The position numbers and the translations under genes are program-made. From JAJCYK01 sp965212195 (GTDB lineage Bacteria > Bacteroidota > Bacteroidia > Cytophagales > Cyclobacteriaceae), in assembly GCA_965212195.1 (NCBI GenBank), contig CBDBUW010000013.1, positions 1 through 64,000 of the forward strand: a stretch of DNA of 64,000 nt, in the 5' to 3' direction. This document shows, one piece after another, positions 38,656 through 46,941 of the stretch (position 1 is its first letter; every line of letters starts with the position of its first letter). Below the pieces are notes generated by a model. It was given only the letters and a program-made list of their open reading frames with translations, made no database searches and was not told the DNA's origin.

Positions 38656-38765
38656 TACTTGGTTCAGTTTACTTATAAGTGTACATAACCGACTATCCAA
38701 AGGTAATCTACCCTTCGATAGTCGGATAGATGAAGGCCACTGGAACTGATGGCGCTTCCTCAAGG

Positions 38766-39650
38766 TCAGGTTAAGTTTTCCTTGAAAAATTCAATGGTTC
38801 TTTTCCAGGCCAATTCAGCAGCATCTTTGTCGTATCGGGGCGTGGTGTCGTTGTGGAAGCCATGATTCACATCGGGATAAATATGTGCGGTGTATTTTTT
38901 CTGATGTTGTTTCAGTGCCGCTTCATATTCTGGCCAGCCTTCATTTACTCTTTTGTCCAGTCCGGCGTAGTGGAGTAGGAGAGGGGCTTTAATTTCAGGC
39001 ACGGATTCGCTAGGCGCCTGACCCCCGTAAAAAGGTACCGCTGCCGCCAGTTCAGGTACTTTAACTGCCATCATATTAGAGATCCATCCCCCAAAGCAAA
39101 ACCCTACCACCCCCACCTTTCCGGTGCAATCTTCATGGGTTTTCAGATGTTCAAAGGCTGCAATAAAATCTTCCAGCATTTCATTGCGGTCCCTTTGTCG
39201 CTGTAGGGTTCGTCCCTCATCGTCAGTTCCGGGATATCCTCCTAGTGGTGTAAGGGCATCGGGAGCCAGGGAGACGAAACCTGCCAAAGCTGCTCTCCTC
39301 CCAACATCTTCAATATGTGGGTTGAGTCCCCGGTTCTCATGAACTACCACAATTCCCGGGAGCTTTGCACCGGCATCTGCGGGTTTTGAGAACAAACCTT
39401 TCATGCGACCCCCTCCTTTGGGAGAATCGTAATGGATATAATCCGAGGTAAGTCTGGGGTCACTAGCGTGAACTTGAATCTTCTCTTGATAATTGGGCAT
39501 TATAAAACTCAGGAGAGAAGTTAAGGTTACCCCACCCACTGCATAGGCAGATATCTTGTCCAGAAATTGGCGTCTATCGATGCGGTTATGAGCGTAATCG
39601 TCATACAGATCAAAGACCTCTTGATTTATGTCTTCTTTGCGTAGTTTCAT
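38766..39650 (-). CDS. Dienelactone hydrolase family protein with Tat-like signal
   Basis: The 294-residue alpha/beta hydrolase has HENRGLNPHIEDVGRR (Glu near 105), the nucleophile elbow VGFCFGGW with Cys185, and VNHGFHND for the catalytic His. The N-terminus has a helical segment then IDRRQFLDKISAYAVGG and a hydrophobic stretch (about 34-52), resembling a twin-arginine signal. Exported members are common in Bacteroidota. It may cleave lactones or esters; substrate unknown. It is first of the - strand group 36292-39650. Confidence 0.86.
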   Translation of the reverse strand: MKLRKEDINQEVFDLYDDYAHNRIDRRQFLDKISAYAVGGVTLTSLLSFIMPNYQEKIQVHASDPRLTSDYIHYDSPKGGGRMKGLFSKPADAGAKLPGIVVVHENRGLNPHIEDVGRRAALAGFVSLAPDALTPLGGYPGTDDEGRTLQRQRDRNEMLEDFIAAFEHLKTHEDCTGKVGVVGFCFGGWISNMMAVKVPELAAAVPFYGGQAPSESVPEIKAPLLLHYAGLDKRVNEGWPEYEAALKQHQKKYTAHIYPDVNHGFHNDTTPRYDKDAAELAWKRTIEFFKENLT

Positions 39651-39736
39651 GGATTCATGGGATACATATGGTTGATACTATTAAAGTAGTAATTTATTCT
39701 GAAGAAAATCTGAAGAAAGGCGGATATCACTGAAGC

Positions 39737-39820
39737 ATGCCCCAGATCAAAGACTACTTTGATCCCATATTCAAAAATGCGTATTATACCGCGGTAGAAC
39801 CCAATCCCAAACTATTCTGA
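39737..39820 (+). CDS. Possible 27-codon leader ORF before mscL
   Basis: ATG at 39737 opens a frame of 27 codons (MPQIKDYFDPIFKN ... VEPNPKLF) ending in TGA 2 bp before the mscL ATG. Coding status is uncertain; the same DNA contains an inverted repeat (39745-39764) and a palindrome (39787-39796), so it could be regulatory instead. Confidence 0.3.
   Translation: MPQIKDYFDPIFKNAYYTAVEPNPKLF
39745..39764. promoter_or_regulatory. Perfect inverted repeat GATCAAAG-acta-CTTTGATC
   Basis: An 8-bp perfect stem with a 4-nt loop stands in the divergent gap between the dienelactone hydrolase gene and mscL. A second perfect palindrome, TACCGCGGTA, lies at 39787-39796. Either may be an operator or an mRNA hairpin. 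No T-tract follows. Confidence 0.4.
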
Positions 39821-39822
39821 CT

Positions 39823-40272
39823 ATGAAAGTATTACAAGAATTCAAAGAGTTTGCCATCAAGGGTAACGTAATTGATATGGCAGTAGGTATCATTATAGGC
39901 GCTGCATTTGGTAAGATCGTTAATTCTCTGGTGGCAGATGTGATTATGCCGCCGATGGGTTATTTAATCGGGAGGGTGAACTTTGCTGATTTACAATACC
40001 AGATTCAGGAGCCCCTGCTGGATGAGAGCGGAACCCTATTACAACCCGAAATTGTGATGAATTATGGAACCTTCATCCAGGGTTGTTTAGACTTTCTGAT
40101 TGTAGCCTTGACACTATTTGCGGTGATTAAGTTATTCAACGTCTTGAGGAGAAAAGCGGAGGACGAAAAAGAACCTTCCGTACCTACACCAAAAGACATT
40201 GAATTACTGGCTAACATCAGTAATACGCTGGTGCAAATCGACGAGAAATTGCCAGTAAACGGAGGACGGTAG
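39823..40272 (+). CDS. mscL: Large-conductance mechanosensitive channel
   Basis: The 149-residue protein opens MKVLQEFKEFAIKGNVIDMA and continues VGIIIGAAFGKIVNSLVADV, the pore-lining TM1 signature of MscL; TM2 is about 85-110 (DFLIVALTLFAVIKLFNVL). The C-terminal helix LLANISNTLVQIDEKL matches the cytoplasmic bundle. It forms a pentameric inner-membrane valve that opens on hypo-osmotic shock. Length is normal. No neighbour is functionally linked. Confidence 0.95.
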   Translation: MKVLQEFKEFAIKGNVIDMAVGIIIGAAFGKIVNSLVADVIMPPMGYLIGRVNFADLQYQIQEPLLDESGTLLQPEIVMNYGTFIQGCLDFLIVALTLFAVIKLFNVLRRKAEDEKEPSVPTPKDIELLANISNTLVQIDEKLPVNGGR

Positions 40273-40733
40273 ACGGTTTTTGAGATTAATTGATTTGGTA
40301 TTGGTGGGTAACATCAGGTAAGCAATACTACGAACCCTTATACAATATGTGATCGTTCAGATCGCCATATCCTGGTACTAACTAGTTGTATTTAGGTAAA
40401 AATTTTCCGAAATTATTGTACGTTTATTCGCAGATTTTGAGAATCGTAATACATTCACTGGATGAAAAAAGCGAGTGCTTCAACATGTGATTGAAAGATA
40501 ATTTATACCCAAGAGATCAGCAGCGGGCAAGTCATTATTTTGCTGCGCGTCAAGCCTACGCTACGTTGGGCGAAAGAAGAAGAGTTTCACGGTTCTCAGA
40601 AAACGTACCTAAGGATCTTCCCTCCTCTATTCAAAGTAGCGGCGCCGTAAATTCAGTACCATATAGCAACAATTAAAGAGTAAAGACTCTGTAAAAACAG
40701 TGATTTCTTTAGCCACTTAGAAAACAGCTTCCA
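40273..40733. other. Intergenic region
   Basis: There is no convincing gene; a 61-codon frame at 40491-40676 has no protein features. A 5-bp inverted repeat (AGAGT/ACTCT) lies at 40677-40690, about 45 bp before the antiporter start. Confidence 0.45.
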
Positions 40734-42206
40734 ATGAATGAAACACTCGATTTTTCCATTTGGCAATACTCAGCTTTGATTTTTGTGGTAGTCTTGGTTT
40801 CCAAACTGATCAGCAAAAAGACCGGGACAGTTGATGTATTATGGCTGATTTTAGCTGGAATGTTGCTTACCAATATGGAGTTACTGCCCAAGCACAACGA
40901 ATTTCTGGAAATGATTGGTGAATGGGGTATCGTTTTTGTTATGTTTGCCTTAGGTCTAGAAGAGGACCTGGGACGGTTTTCGCAAGGATTGAAACGCAGT
41001 ATTGGCATTGCGCTGATTGGCGCTGCCTTTCCTTTTCTGGCAGGATATGGTACAGCTACAGGGTTCGGTTATGAGCACAACCCGGCCATGCTCTGGGGAC
41101 TGACCATGACCGCCACTGCAGTAAGCCTGACTATGATGAGCTTACGCAGTGACCTCATGCACCGCTCCACTGCTGCCACCGGTATCATGACCGCTGCGGT
41201 AATTGATGACATACTATCTTTGGTAGGTGTAGCTATTTTAATCCCAATCATTTTGGTCAGCAGTACGGGCGATGGGAGTGCCACGGTTTCAATAACTGAC
41301 ATTTTTTGGATCATTGCCAAAGTGGTCATTTTCTTTTCCATCACCCTATTTATGGGACTGGTAGCCTTTCCTGAAAAAACACCACTACTTTTACCTCCCA
41401 ACCCAACTCTTTACCAAATAGTCAACTACAAATTCAGCCGCATATTAGCTCCACTCGGCGCGCGGCGTTTTCTTATGTTGCATCAAGGTGAGTTCACCCC
41501 TTTGATCATGTTACTTATTGCTATGATCTTGGGTGTCACCGCCTTCCAACTTGGGTTCCATCCTGCTATTGGGGCCTATTTTGCTGGCTTATTCCTGCAC
41601 GCTGATTATTTTGTTTATACTAAAATATCCTGGGTTAAGAACGCTGAAGGTGAGTTGATCAAAGAAGAAAAGCCAGACCATCAGTTCCGGTCGGCCAATA
41701 ATGTGATTGAGCATTTATCCTTTACCATTTTCGGGCCCATCTTCTTCGTAAACCTCGGTGGTAAGCTTGTTTTCGATCCCAATATACTTATGGAAGCCTT
41801 ACCCATGGTTATTGTGCTATTTCTAGCTGTGGTAATACTTCAAATTTCCTCGGCCGCGCTGGCAGCCCGCTTTACGGGATCCTACCAATGGCATGAAAGT
41901 GTGATGATAGGCCTGGGCATGCTAGGGCGGGCGGAATTGGCTTTTATTGTCATCAACATCGCCTTTGTACAGAATCAAGTGATCGACACTACCCAATTCT
42001 ACGCTCTAATGTGTACTACCTTTCTTCTCAACATTACCGTTCCCCTGAGTCTCAAATGGTGGAAGCCTTATTATTTAGGATTCAAACAATTTAAGTTATT
42101 TGGCGTCACCTTATCTCGTCCAAAACCGGCCCAGGTACCAGCTGATATGCCTGAATACAAAAGAATGATGGAAGCGGAGCGCCGGCGCTATTTACCGGAT
42201 AGTTAA
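40734..42206 (+). CDS. CPA2-type cation:proton antiporter
   Basis: The 490-residue polytopic protein has about 12 membrane helices, with GLTMTATAVSLTMMSLRSDL and TAAVIDDILSLVGVAILIP forming the Na/H-exchanger core (Asp-Asp pair in the crossover helix), then LGFHPAIGAYFAGLFLHADY and GLGMLGRAELAFIVINIAF. It lacks the C-terminal TrkA-N domain of Kef systems. It exchanges K or Na for protons at the inner membrane; the ion is not readable from sequence. Confidence 0.9.
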   Translation: MNETLDFSIWQYSALIFVVVLVSKLISKKTGTVDVLWLILAGMLLTNMELLPKHNEFLEMIGEWGIVFVMFALGLEEDLGRFSQGLKRSIGIALIGAAFPFLAGYGTATGFGYEHNPAMLWGLTMTATAVSLTMMSLRSDLMHRSTAATGIMTAAVIDDILSLVGVAILIPIILVSSTGDGSATVSITDIFWIIAKVVIFFSITLFMGLVAFPEKTPLLLPPNPTLYQIVNYKFSRILAPLGARRFLMLHQGEFTPLIMLLIAMILGVTAFQLGFHPAIGAYFAGLFLHADYFVYTKISWVKNAEGELIKEEKPDHQFRSANNVIEHLSFTIFGPIFFVNLGGKLVFDPNILMEALPMVIVLFLAVVILQISSAALAARFTGSYQWHESVMIGLGMLGRAELAFIVINIAFVQNQVIDTTQFYALMCTTFLLNITVPLSLKWWKPYYLGFKQFKLFGVTLSRPKPAQVPADMPEYKRMMEAERRRYLPDS

Positions 42207-42271
42207 AGGCTTCTTGATCTTACTGGCAAAGGATTTCGATGATATAAAACGATTTTTAAAAACCGTACACA

Positions 42272-42694
42272 TCAAATATTTTCATTCCACGGATTATAGG
42301 AGCCGAAATTCCAGATATGGCCTTCTCTATCCCTACAAGTATAGCCTCGCCCACCATAATCCTCATCTTTGATATCTATAACTATTTCGGCTCCTTCGGA
42401 AATGGCTTTCTTATAGTGTTCATCAATGTTTTTTACAATAATATAAGGTGCTTGAGTGTTGAATCCATTTAGGTTTTCTGGGGTTCTGATTAGCTTTCCG
42501 TATTCATCATCATTCATTGAACCAAGCATAATCATCGAATTTCCAAAAGTTAATTGTGCATGTGCAATGGTGTTGTTTTCTCCTTGCACAACAAGGTGTT
42601 CTTCAAAACCAAAAGCCCTACATAACCACTCGATAGCCCATGGCGCATTTTTGTATCTCATTGTTGTTACAATTGATGCCGGTGTCTTTTTCAT
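42272..42694 (-). CDS. VOC family (glyoxalase-like, PhnB-type) protein
   Basis: The 140-residue protein has the YKNAPWAIEWLCRAFGFEE start and CRDREGHIWNFGSYNPW end typical of PhnB-like vicinal-oxygen-chelate proteins, plus AHAQLTFGNSMIMLGS. Two paired beta-alpha-beta units are expected. Start is ATG 42694; a longer frame from 42730 adds no conserved residues. It could bind metal and a small substrate; exact reaction unknown. Confidence 0.88.
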   Translation of the reverse strand: MKKTPASIVTTMRYKNAPWAIEWLCRAFGFEEHLVVQGENNTIAHAQLTFGNSMIMLGSMNDDEYGKLIRTPENLNGFNTQAPYIIVKNIDEHYKKAISEGAEIVIDIKDEDYGGRGYTCRDREGHIWNFGSYNPWNENI

Positions 42695-42890
42695 AATGTT
42701 ATTATCTTGATTCTTTGAAATTGCTGCCAACTTGTTTATCGATAATATATGTTTGGTTTAGCACTCACAATTTGGTAATAATGTCGCATAATTGGAAATA
42801 TGACCCTCCATTCAAAATTAAATCAATAAATGCTGTGATTCCGCTCATAGGGATTCACAAAAATCCTGTTTTATTATCTAATGGGTATTT

Positions 42891-42911
42891 ATTCATGCTG
42901 CTAACATGAAT
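42891..42911. promoter_or_regulatory. Inverted repeat ATTCATG-ctgctaa-CATGAAT
   Basis: A perfect 7-bp inverted repeat ends 8 bp before the ATG at 42920. It could fold over the translation start or serve as an operator. Confidence 0.35.
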
Positions 42912-42919
42912 CGAAAATC

Positions 42920-44083
42920 ATGAAAACCACTTCTGTAATAATGCTGCTTGTACTTTCTGTCCTCTTTGCTTTTGGTCAAGAACCAAATGAGGTACAAGAT
43001 AGTACTGGTCAGATGCAATACTCATTCGGGCAGCATGGAATCGAGATAACATTAGATGAATTGTGGAATCCAATTCAGCATTCAATGGACCGCTGGGAGC
43101 TACTTTATGGATGTTCAGGCACAGAAAAATGTCCAAATATTCAAGTTAATTTTTACTTGTTGGATAGCTTAACGGATTTTGATGGTATTATAGATTACGT
43201 TATTGGTGCACACGAAAAACAATATTCAGATCTGGTTTATACCAAAAGTACCGTAATGATAAATGACATCGAATTTAAAATTGTCGATTTCCATATTAGG
43301 TATGTAGGTAATTCTTTCGGACAAACAGTTATACTATTCGAAACAAACAAGGAATGGGTAAATTTTGTCTTCACAGGTGACTTTCATAAAAATAGAAAAC
43401 AAGCTGTATCAGCTTATACAGAGGAAAGAAGTCGCTTTATGAGCATATTGCAATCACTCAAGATAGTTGAAACTGAAGCGACTGCTACAGGACCTACATC
43501 GACTATGCAATTATCAAAATGCAATGACACAACATCATATATCTCAATACAAATGGATAGTCTGAATTGCTATGTCAAACTAAAGGGTGCAGTGCAATTA
43601 TTTGAAGGCTTCGCATGCTTGGAGGAAGAATGCGTGAAATCAGTTCTTGCGAATAAAGAACCGTTCCTGCCAGAGGAAGAAAGGATGGACTCTGACACAA
43701 TTGCCCTAAATGATTTCATAAGTAATGTGGCCGGATTAATCTACTATAGACATTATCCTGGGGCTGCTAATCATAATTATTACTCGATTCCATTAGGATT
43801 AGAATATCATGCACTATTATGGTACCCAGTAGATAGTTCACCTATAAAAATGAAACGTATTATAAAGCAGATGAAAAGCGGTAAAATTGAACACCCACCA
43901 GCTATAAATGGACAAATATATGTTTCAACGTTAGTGGACAACTATGTATTTAGTATCTCAGCCATCTACAACCCTGATCGATCGATAAATGAGATAAAGG
44001 ATTTATTATCAGTTTTGTTGAGGTCAATGAAATATACGTACGATCAGGTTGACTCTAATAGTTTGTGTGAATCAGTTTTATGA
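42920..44083 (+). CDS. Secreted protein of unknown function
   Basis: The 387-residue protein has a signal peptide (MKTTSVIMLLVLSVLFAFGQ). Two parts of similar size can be seen, each with a strand-rich region ending in a helix with a basic ..YTEERSRFMSILQSLKIV or IKDLLSVLLRSMKYTYDQ, suggesting an internal duplication (about 25-190 and 205-385). Cys are few. No family is recognised. It is flanked by long non-coding DNA on its right, where the foreign-looking cassette begins. Confidence 0.7.
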   Translation: MKTTSVIMLLVLSVLFAFGQEPNEVQDSTGQMQYSFGQHGIEITLDELWNPIQHSMDRWELLYGCSGTEKCPNIQVNFYLLDSLTDFDGIIDYVIGAHEKQYSDLVYTKSTVMINDIEFKIVDFHIRYVGNSFGQTVILFETNKEWVNFVFTGDFHKNRKQAVSAYTEERSRFMSILQSLKIVETEATATGPTSTMQLSKCNDTTSYISIQMDSLNCYVKLKGAVQLFEGFACLEEECVKSVLANKEPFLPEEERMDSDTIALNDFISNVAGLIYYRHYPGAANHNYYSIPLGLEYHALLWYPVDSSPIKMKRIIKQMKSGKIEHPPAINGQIYVSTLVDNYVFSISAIYNPDRSINEIKDLLSVLLRSMKYTYDQVDSNSLCESVL

Positions 44084-44510
44084 GTCTCAATTTCTGACAC
44101 TCCCACCCCTTACCTTAGAATCAGCTTTATCATAAAGACCCGCCGGGATTGTTGTCAGTTATTATAGAGTTCTGGAAACTGGACAAATCATGTCAACATG
44201 GACTTCTGTGATATACTTCATGAGTTAACCTAATAAACAGCATTGGAATACTCTTATAAGTTCTACAGCTTAAAAGTTGTTACTCTATAATAGGTGGCAT
44301 GTAAATTATAAACCAGCAAGTCATGGAAACTAATTATAATAAATTACTCAAGATGATCATCAGTCATTTATCAATGATCAGTTGTTCTTAGTTTCTGGCG
44401 TCAGCTATTTAAAGACCTGGCAGAATTGGAGAAGCGTCTTGCCATAAGGGCAAATGGAAAATGTTATATAGGTATCCAGAAAAGCATTTTTAATAAGTAA
44501 TCAACAAAAG
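44084..44510. other. Intergenic region at left edge of the Met-rich cassette
   Basis: No gene is found. It contains the perfect palindrome GATGATCATC (44352-44361) with a second TGATCA at 44375-44380, and a TTGCC/GGCAA inverted repeat around 44440 followed by an AT-rich TTATATA. These could be operator and sigma-70-like promoter elements of the cassette; this is speculative. Confidence 0.4.
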
Positions 44511-44564
44511 ATGAAACAAATAAATAATTCACCTAGCTCTGAAAGAAAGGAGGAAACAAAATGA
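44511..44564 (+). CDS. Possible 17-codon leader peptide
   Basis: ATG at 44511 opens MKQINNSPSSERKEETK, ending TGA that overlaps the next ATG (ATGA at 44561-44564). Its 3' half is the strong Shine-Dalgarno of the following gene, so it may act in translational coupling or be incidental. Confidence 0.3.
   Translation: MKQINNSPSSERKEETK
44546..44553 (+). promoter_or_regulatory. Strong Shine-Dalgarno (AAAGGAGG), 7 nt from ATG
   Basis: It is near-perfectly complementary to the 16S 3' end. Bacteroidota genes, including the others in this window, typically lack such a site, so it marks the following gene as foreign-looking. Confidence 0.75.
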
Positions 44565-45121
44565 TGAACTCAATGATGAATGCCATGATCCGTGATATGA
44601 CAGTGGAAGAGCGTGAAGAAATGATGCTCCAATTGATGCCGGGAATGATGAAAAAAGCGGACATCAATATTCTTTTAGCGAATATGCTGGAGGAAATTGG
44701 TAAAATTATTACACTTTATAGCGTTTACAGCCTTCTTGCAACGGTTCTAAAAGATCCGTTACTGAAAGAAAAATTTGGCAACATGCTAAAAAGTATGCGG
44801 GATAAAATGCCTAAAATGATGCCAATGATGATGCCTATGATGAAAGAGCTGATGCCAAAAATAATGTCAGGTATGATGCCAATGATGTCAGGCAGGGCAA
44901 AGGAAATGGGTGAAATATGTGAGTGTGTGATAGCTGATATAGGGGGTAACTCCGAAATGAAAAAGACAATGGGTGATATGATGTATGCCATGTGCCCTGA
45001 TATGGCCGGAAAAGTTATCGCGGAAGAAAAAGCGATAGAATTTGTCAAAAAAATGGAAAAATCGGTTTTGACTGACCGAGGAATCGCATTGAATAAGAAT
45101 GTAGTGGAAATCAACAATTGA
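44561..45121 (+). CDS. Methionine-rich protein of unknown function
   Basis: The 186-residue protein has about one Met in five residues, concentrated in an N-terminal block (MMNSMMNAMI, REEMMLQLMPGMMKKADIN, residues 18-36) and a central run (MPKMMPMMMPMMKELMPKIM, about 89-108). Between them lies a helical segment (about 45-72). The end has IGEICECVIADIGG-like Cys pair and YAMCPDM. There is no signal peptide. Clustered Met and Cys suggest binding of soft metals such as Cu(I), an inference only. The N-terminal block is shared with the next protein. A strong Shine-Dalgarno and ATGA overlap with a leader ORF precede it; neighbours are the DUF302 and SHOCT genes. Confidence 0.75.
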   Translation: MMNSMMNAMIRDMTVEEREEMMLQLMPGMMKKADINILLANMLEEIGKIITLYSVYSLLATVLKDPLLKEKFGNMLKSMRDKMPKMMPMMMPMMKELMPKIMSGMMPMMSGRAKEMGEICECVIADIGGNSEMKKTMGDMMYAMCPDMAGKVIAEEKAIEFVKKMEKSVLTDRGIALNKNVVEINN

Positions 45122-45135
45122 AAAAATTCTAAGAC

Positions 45136-45141
45136 AGGAGG
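45136..45141 (+). promoter_or_regulatory. Strong Shine-Dalgarno (AGGAGG), 5 nt from ATG
   Basis: A perfect core Shine-Dalgarno precedes the DUF302 gene at 45147, matching the style of its cassette neighbours and unlike the surrounding chromosome. Confidence 0.75.
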
Positions 45142-45146
45142 AAGTT

Positions 45147-45785
45147 ATGGGATTAATGGACACAATGGTAAAAACCATTAAAAAGGGGAAAAGAGAAAAA
45201 ATGATGGTTAATATGATGCCTCTAATGATGGAGGGATTGGATATTAATGATTTGATGCCAAAAATGACTGTAGCTATGTTTGAAAATGTTTCTTCTGAAG
45301 ACGTTGCGGATTATTTGAAAAACACTTTGGAAGACAAGGAAAAGCTGCAGGGGATTGCAAATAAAATACTCGAAGCCAACCCGATGGCTAAAATGATAAT
45401 GAAAAAATATAAAAGTCAACTTGGTTTCGATGAAACTGTGGATGTTTTGATGGGCAACATTCCAAAAAACAACTGGTCAATACCGGATACCCGTGACCTT
45501 CAAAAGTTGTGGATAGAAGAGGGCATTGATGAAGCACCAAAAATAAAAATACTCTACTTGTGTAATGCCCAAGGAGGTTTTGATATAACAAGAGAAGATG
45601 AGCTTCTACCAATGACAGTAATGATGCCTATGGCATTAAGTATCTATGAGACATCAAAAGGTGAAGTTGAAGTAGCCTTCATGAATTTAGGTATGATGAG
45701 TGGGATGTTTACGGGAGTTCCGCATGAGGTTTTGAAATCCAGTGCTCAAAATTTGGAAAATGCAATCAAGGATATAATTAAATAA
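45147..45785 (+). CDS. Met-rich N-terminal module fused to a DUF302-like domain
   Basis: The 212-residue protein begins with a Met-rich helix block (REKMMVNMMPLMMEGLDIN, about 16-34) that matches the upstream protein. From about 92 to 190 it follows the DUF302 pattern: FDETVDVLMGNIPKNNW, DLQKLW, ILYLCNAQGGFDI, LLPMTVMMPMALSIYETS, GEVEVAFMN. DUF302 proteins are small alpha/beta domains of uncertain role, often linked with redox or metal genes. There is no signal peptide. It sits 25 bp after the Met-rich gene and 82 bp before the SHOCT gene, all on +, so one operon is likely. Confidence 0.78.
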   Translation: MGLMDTMVKTIKKGKREKMMVNMMPLMMEGLDINDLMPKMTVAMFENVSSEDVADYLKNTLEDKEKLQGIANKILEANPMAKMIMKKYKSQLGFDETVDVLMGNIPKNNWSIPDTRDLQKLWIEEGIDEAPKIKILYLCNAQGGFDITREDELLPMTVMMPMALSIYETSKGEVEVAFMNLGMMSGMFTGVPHEVLKSSAQNLENAIKDIIK

Positions 45786-45854
45786 AGGAACGGGTAAGGT
45801 AATCTCAATGCAATTGAATTCAGTCGAAATACAAACTATTCGAAATAACCAAAG

Positions 45855-45861
45855 AAAGGAG
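45855..45861 (+). promoter_or_regulatory. Strong Shine-Dalgarno (AAAGGAG), 6 nt from ATG
   Basis: It precedes the SHOCT gene at 45868 and completes a set of three consecutive genes with optimal ribosome-binding sites. Confidence 0.72.
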
Positions 45862-45867
45862 TAACAA

Positions 45868-46110
45868 ATGGGACCTGATAGCTGGGGTAGTGGAATGTGG
45901 ATATTTCCGATGATAATGATGGTAATAATGTTACTAGTTGTCTTCGGACTTTTCAGGCGGAGAGGTTTTAGACCCCCCTGGTCACAAGGTAATGACCACC
46001 ATCAGAGTGAAAGCACGGGATCAGAAACACCTTTGGATATACTTAAAAAGCGGTATGCTAAAGGTGAGATTACCAAAGAAGAATTTGAGCAAATGAAAAA
46101 TGATATTTGA
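45868..46110 (+). CDS. Small membrane protein with SHOCT domain
   Basis: The 80-residue protein has one Met-rich transmembrane helix (about 11-29, WIFPMIMMVIMLLVVFGLF), a basic stop-transfer (RRRGFRPPW), a His/Ser-rich linker and a C-terminal SHOCT domain (LDILKKRYAKGEITKEEFEQ, about 56-75). SHOCT is a short oligomerisation motif. Similar 70-90 residue TM-SHOCT proteins often occur in heavy-metal and copper loci. It is third in the cassette. Confidence 0.85.
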   Translation: MGPDSWGSGMWIFPMIMMVIMLLVVFGLFRRRGFRPPWSQGNDHHQSESTGSETPLDILKKRYAKGEITKEEFEQMKNDI

Positions 46111-46549
46111 TCGCCCTGGCAATGTACAGTGCACAGGAGGACAAATAGGTCAAATCTACATCAGATTCTTGCTGAAAAGCAATATGGCTCAATATCAGCT
46201 TTGACAAATTTAGAGATATTTTTCTGACGCCTAAATTGTAGGTGGGACTTTTATGAGAAGAATGATTGGGAGTTGAGGAGGAGAGTTGAGGATAGGGCGG
46301 TTTTCCGGTATTTGACTTTTGAAAGCATATAATGGGTAGGGGTGGGTAAAATCTCTAGCGTCTTCAAGTCCAAAGAAGCGCGATACAGAGTTTTCTATGT
46401 TCTGAGGATTTTCAAATCTATTTTTGGCCTTAAATCAACCGATCCTCAATCTAAGGGAACATTTTATTTTGATAGAAGCATCCCCAAACATCCAGATTTT
46501 AGCTGATAATTGACGAAATTAGGGTGTTAGCCACCGATTTTAACTAGTT
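46111..46549. other. Intergenic region at right edge of the cassette, with an orphan Shine-Dalgarno
   Basis: No intact gene is present. AGGAGG at 46135-46140 is a further perfect Shine-Dalgarno, but the position where a start codon is expected reads ATA (46145-46147) and only a short frame follows, suggesting a truncated or mutated next gene of the same cassette. A direct repeat GAGTTGAGGA occurs around 46270-46290. Confidence 0.45.
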
Positions 46550-46810
46550 ATGAAGGTCAATGGATATACACGAGCACTTGGTGAGGAAGGACAGACCATA
46601 TTTCATACTCTGCGCAAGAAGCATGAAATTAGAGATGATCACCGGTTAACGCTACTACGAGTGGTGGCTGAGTCCTGGGAAACCATGCTACATTCCAAGA
46701 AGGTCATCAATGTGGAGAGGTCCACTGTTCAAGGTTCACACGGACTTAAACCACATCCGGAAATCACCACGAGCAATTTCCAACCTTTTTTTCTCCCCAA
46801 AATCATTTAA
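46550..46810 (+). pseudogene. Phage P27-type terminase small subunit-like fragment
   Basis: The 86-codon product has GEEGQTIFHTLRKKHEIRDD, LLRVVAESWETMLHSKKVI and GSHGLKPHPEITTSN. These follow the P27 terminase small-subunit plan (DNA-binding helices, then a (G)LKPHP motif), but the C-terminal helical part of the family (about 40-60 residues) is absent, so this is a truncated remnant. No other phage gene is found. It lies 131 bp from the 3' end of tRNA-Arg, a usual integration site. Confidence 0.5.
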
Positions 46811-46941
46811 AAATAACAGAGACATTTCCGTAATCTGATGTCAACTAAATGTAAACCGTTTGTAAACCAGAAAAATCACTCAATAAATGTAACCCCAAGT
46901 TTATGGAGATAAATCACTGTATAACAGGTATTTAATACTTG

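Noticed and set aside
40491..40676. 61-codon frame between mscL and the antiporter
   Set aside because: Composition is not protein-like and there is no motif or start context.
46260..46300. Direct repeat GAGTTGAGGA
   Set aside because: Only two short copies in purine-rich sequence; not enough for an att site or element end.
44084..46941. Search for a second copy of the tRNA-Arg 3' end marking attL
   Set aside because: No convincing repeat of the tRNA end was found, so boundaries of an integrated element cannot be drawn.
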